Source: Alphaproteobacteria bacterium
Lineage (GTDB): Bacteria; Pseudomonadota; Alphaproteobacteria; UBA9219
Direction: 5' to 3'
Length of the DNA: 6,228 nucleotides
NCBI GenBank assembly: GCA_028693775.1
Contig: JAQUUS010000101.1
Coordinates: 1 to 6,228 of the forward strand
Shown here: piece after piece, positions 5,938-6,228 of the stretch
How the letters are laid out: every line of letters starts with the position of its first letter
Position numbering within the stretch: the first letter of the stretch is position 1
The notes under the pieces: generated by a model
What the model saw: the letters and a program-made list of their open reading frames with translations, nothing else
What the model was told of the DNA's origin: nothing
The model's database searches: none
Made by a program: the position numbers and the translations under genes

Positions 5938-6228
5938 ATGTCTCAGTCGCGGGCTTTGCTTCTGGCCGTTTCGGCTTATGTTATCTGGGTTCTCTCCGAC
6001 GTTTGCCTCAAATTCGGCGCGCAGTCGGGCTTGCCCATTCTTGTCTCCATGCTGCTCTTTGGCGGAGTCGGCGTCGTTTATTATCCCGCTGCCGTCTTTT
6101 TGAAACACCGCCGCCTCGATTTGAAACCTCACTGCACACGCGAAGTTCTCGGCATCTCCGCTTGCAGCATCGGGATCAACTTCTTTAACATCATCGCTCT
6201 GGCGCGGCTGCCGCTGACCGTTTTTTAT
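5938..6228 (+). CDS. Second EamA/DMT-superfamily transporter, N-terminal part (partial)
   Basis: An open frame of 97 codons from ATG 5938 runs off the window end without a stop. The product begins MSQSRALLLAVSAYVIWVLS and shows three hydrophobic helices (about 6-24, 33-54 and 69-88) and the beginning of a fourth, ending at PLTVFY. It aligns without any gap to residues 1-97 of the preceding transporter, with about 35 identical positions counted by eye. Shared features include the RA-L-AV-AY start, the VL-DV--K-G stretch in helix 1, the C-S-G in helix 3 and the LPL-VFY at the entry to helix 4. It is therefore a tandem paralogue of the same family, half of the first EamA repeat being visible. 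The two may be separate transporters or halves of a heteromeric pair, as known for some small DMT proteins; at full EamA length separate function is more likely. Substrate unknown. Confidence 0.82.
   Translation, partial: MSQSRALLLAVSAYVIWVLSDVCLKFGAQSGLPILVSMLLFGGVGVVYYPAAVFLKHRRLDLKPHCTREVLGISACSIGINFFNIIALARLPLTVFY

Noticed and set aside
5192..6103. 303-codon + strand frame overlapping both transporter genes
   Set aside because: The product is Arg/Phe-rich with no membrane helices or family signature, and it crosses the gap between two clear transporter genes in another frame.

Overview
The window looks like ordinary chromosome of a Gram-negative, flagellated bacterium, most probably an alphaproteobacterium. 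That placement is inference from three things: FlgJ is a short rod-binding protein with no muramidase domain, the gene order is flgI-flgJ-(FlgN-like)-fliK-flgD, and the DnaJ sequence has the look of that class. All seven genes lie on the + strand and are tightly packed.

Positions 1-3750 hold the end of a flagellar operon. It contains the last 46 codons of flgI (P-ring), then flgJ (rod-binding protein, GTG start overlapping the flgI stop), a FlgN-like export-chaperone gene overlapping flgJ, a very long fliK (hook-length ruler) and flgD (hook cap and scaffold). Adjacent genes either overlap by 4-17 bases or are separated by 14-22 bases, so they are very likely co-transcribed. The products act together when the distal rod, P-ring and hook are built: FlgJ caps the growing rod, FlgI forms its bushing, FlgD caps the hook, FliK measures the hook, and the FlgN-like protein probably escorts late substrates.

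Positions 3751-3864 are the only sizeable gap. It holds a small AT-rich inverted repeat at the flgD stop, a candidate promoter whose -10 region resembles a heat-shock (RpoH) element, and an imperfect inverted repeat around it. From 3865 a full-length canonical dnaJ follows, without dnaK beside it. Its stop overlaps (ATGA) the start of a ten-helix EamA/DMT-family transporter gene. After 55 bases a second, related EamA/DMT gene begins and runs off the window end; its first 97 residues align without gaps to the first transporter with about 35 identities.

I found no RNA gene, CRISPR array, insertion sequence or phage element, and no convincing undescribed system. The points most worth a second look are the unusual neighbourhood of dnaJ, its translational coupling to a membrane transporter, the tandem transporter duplication, and the long acidic, low-complexity ruler region of FliK.
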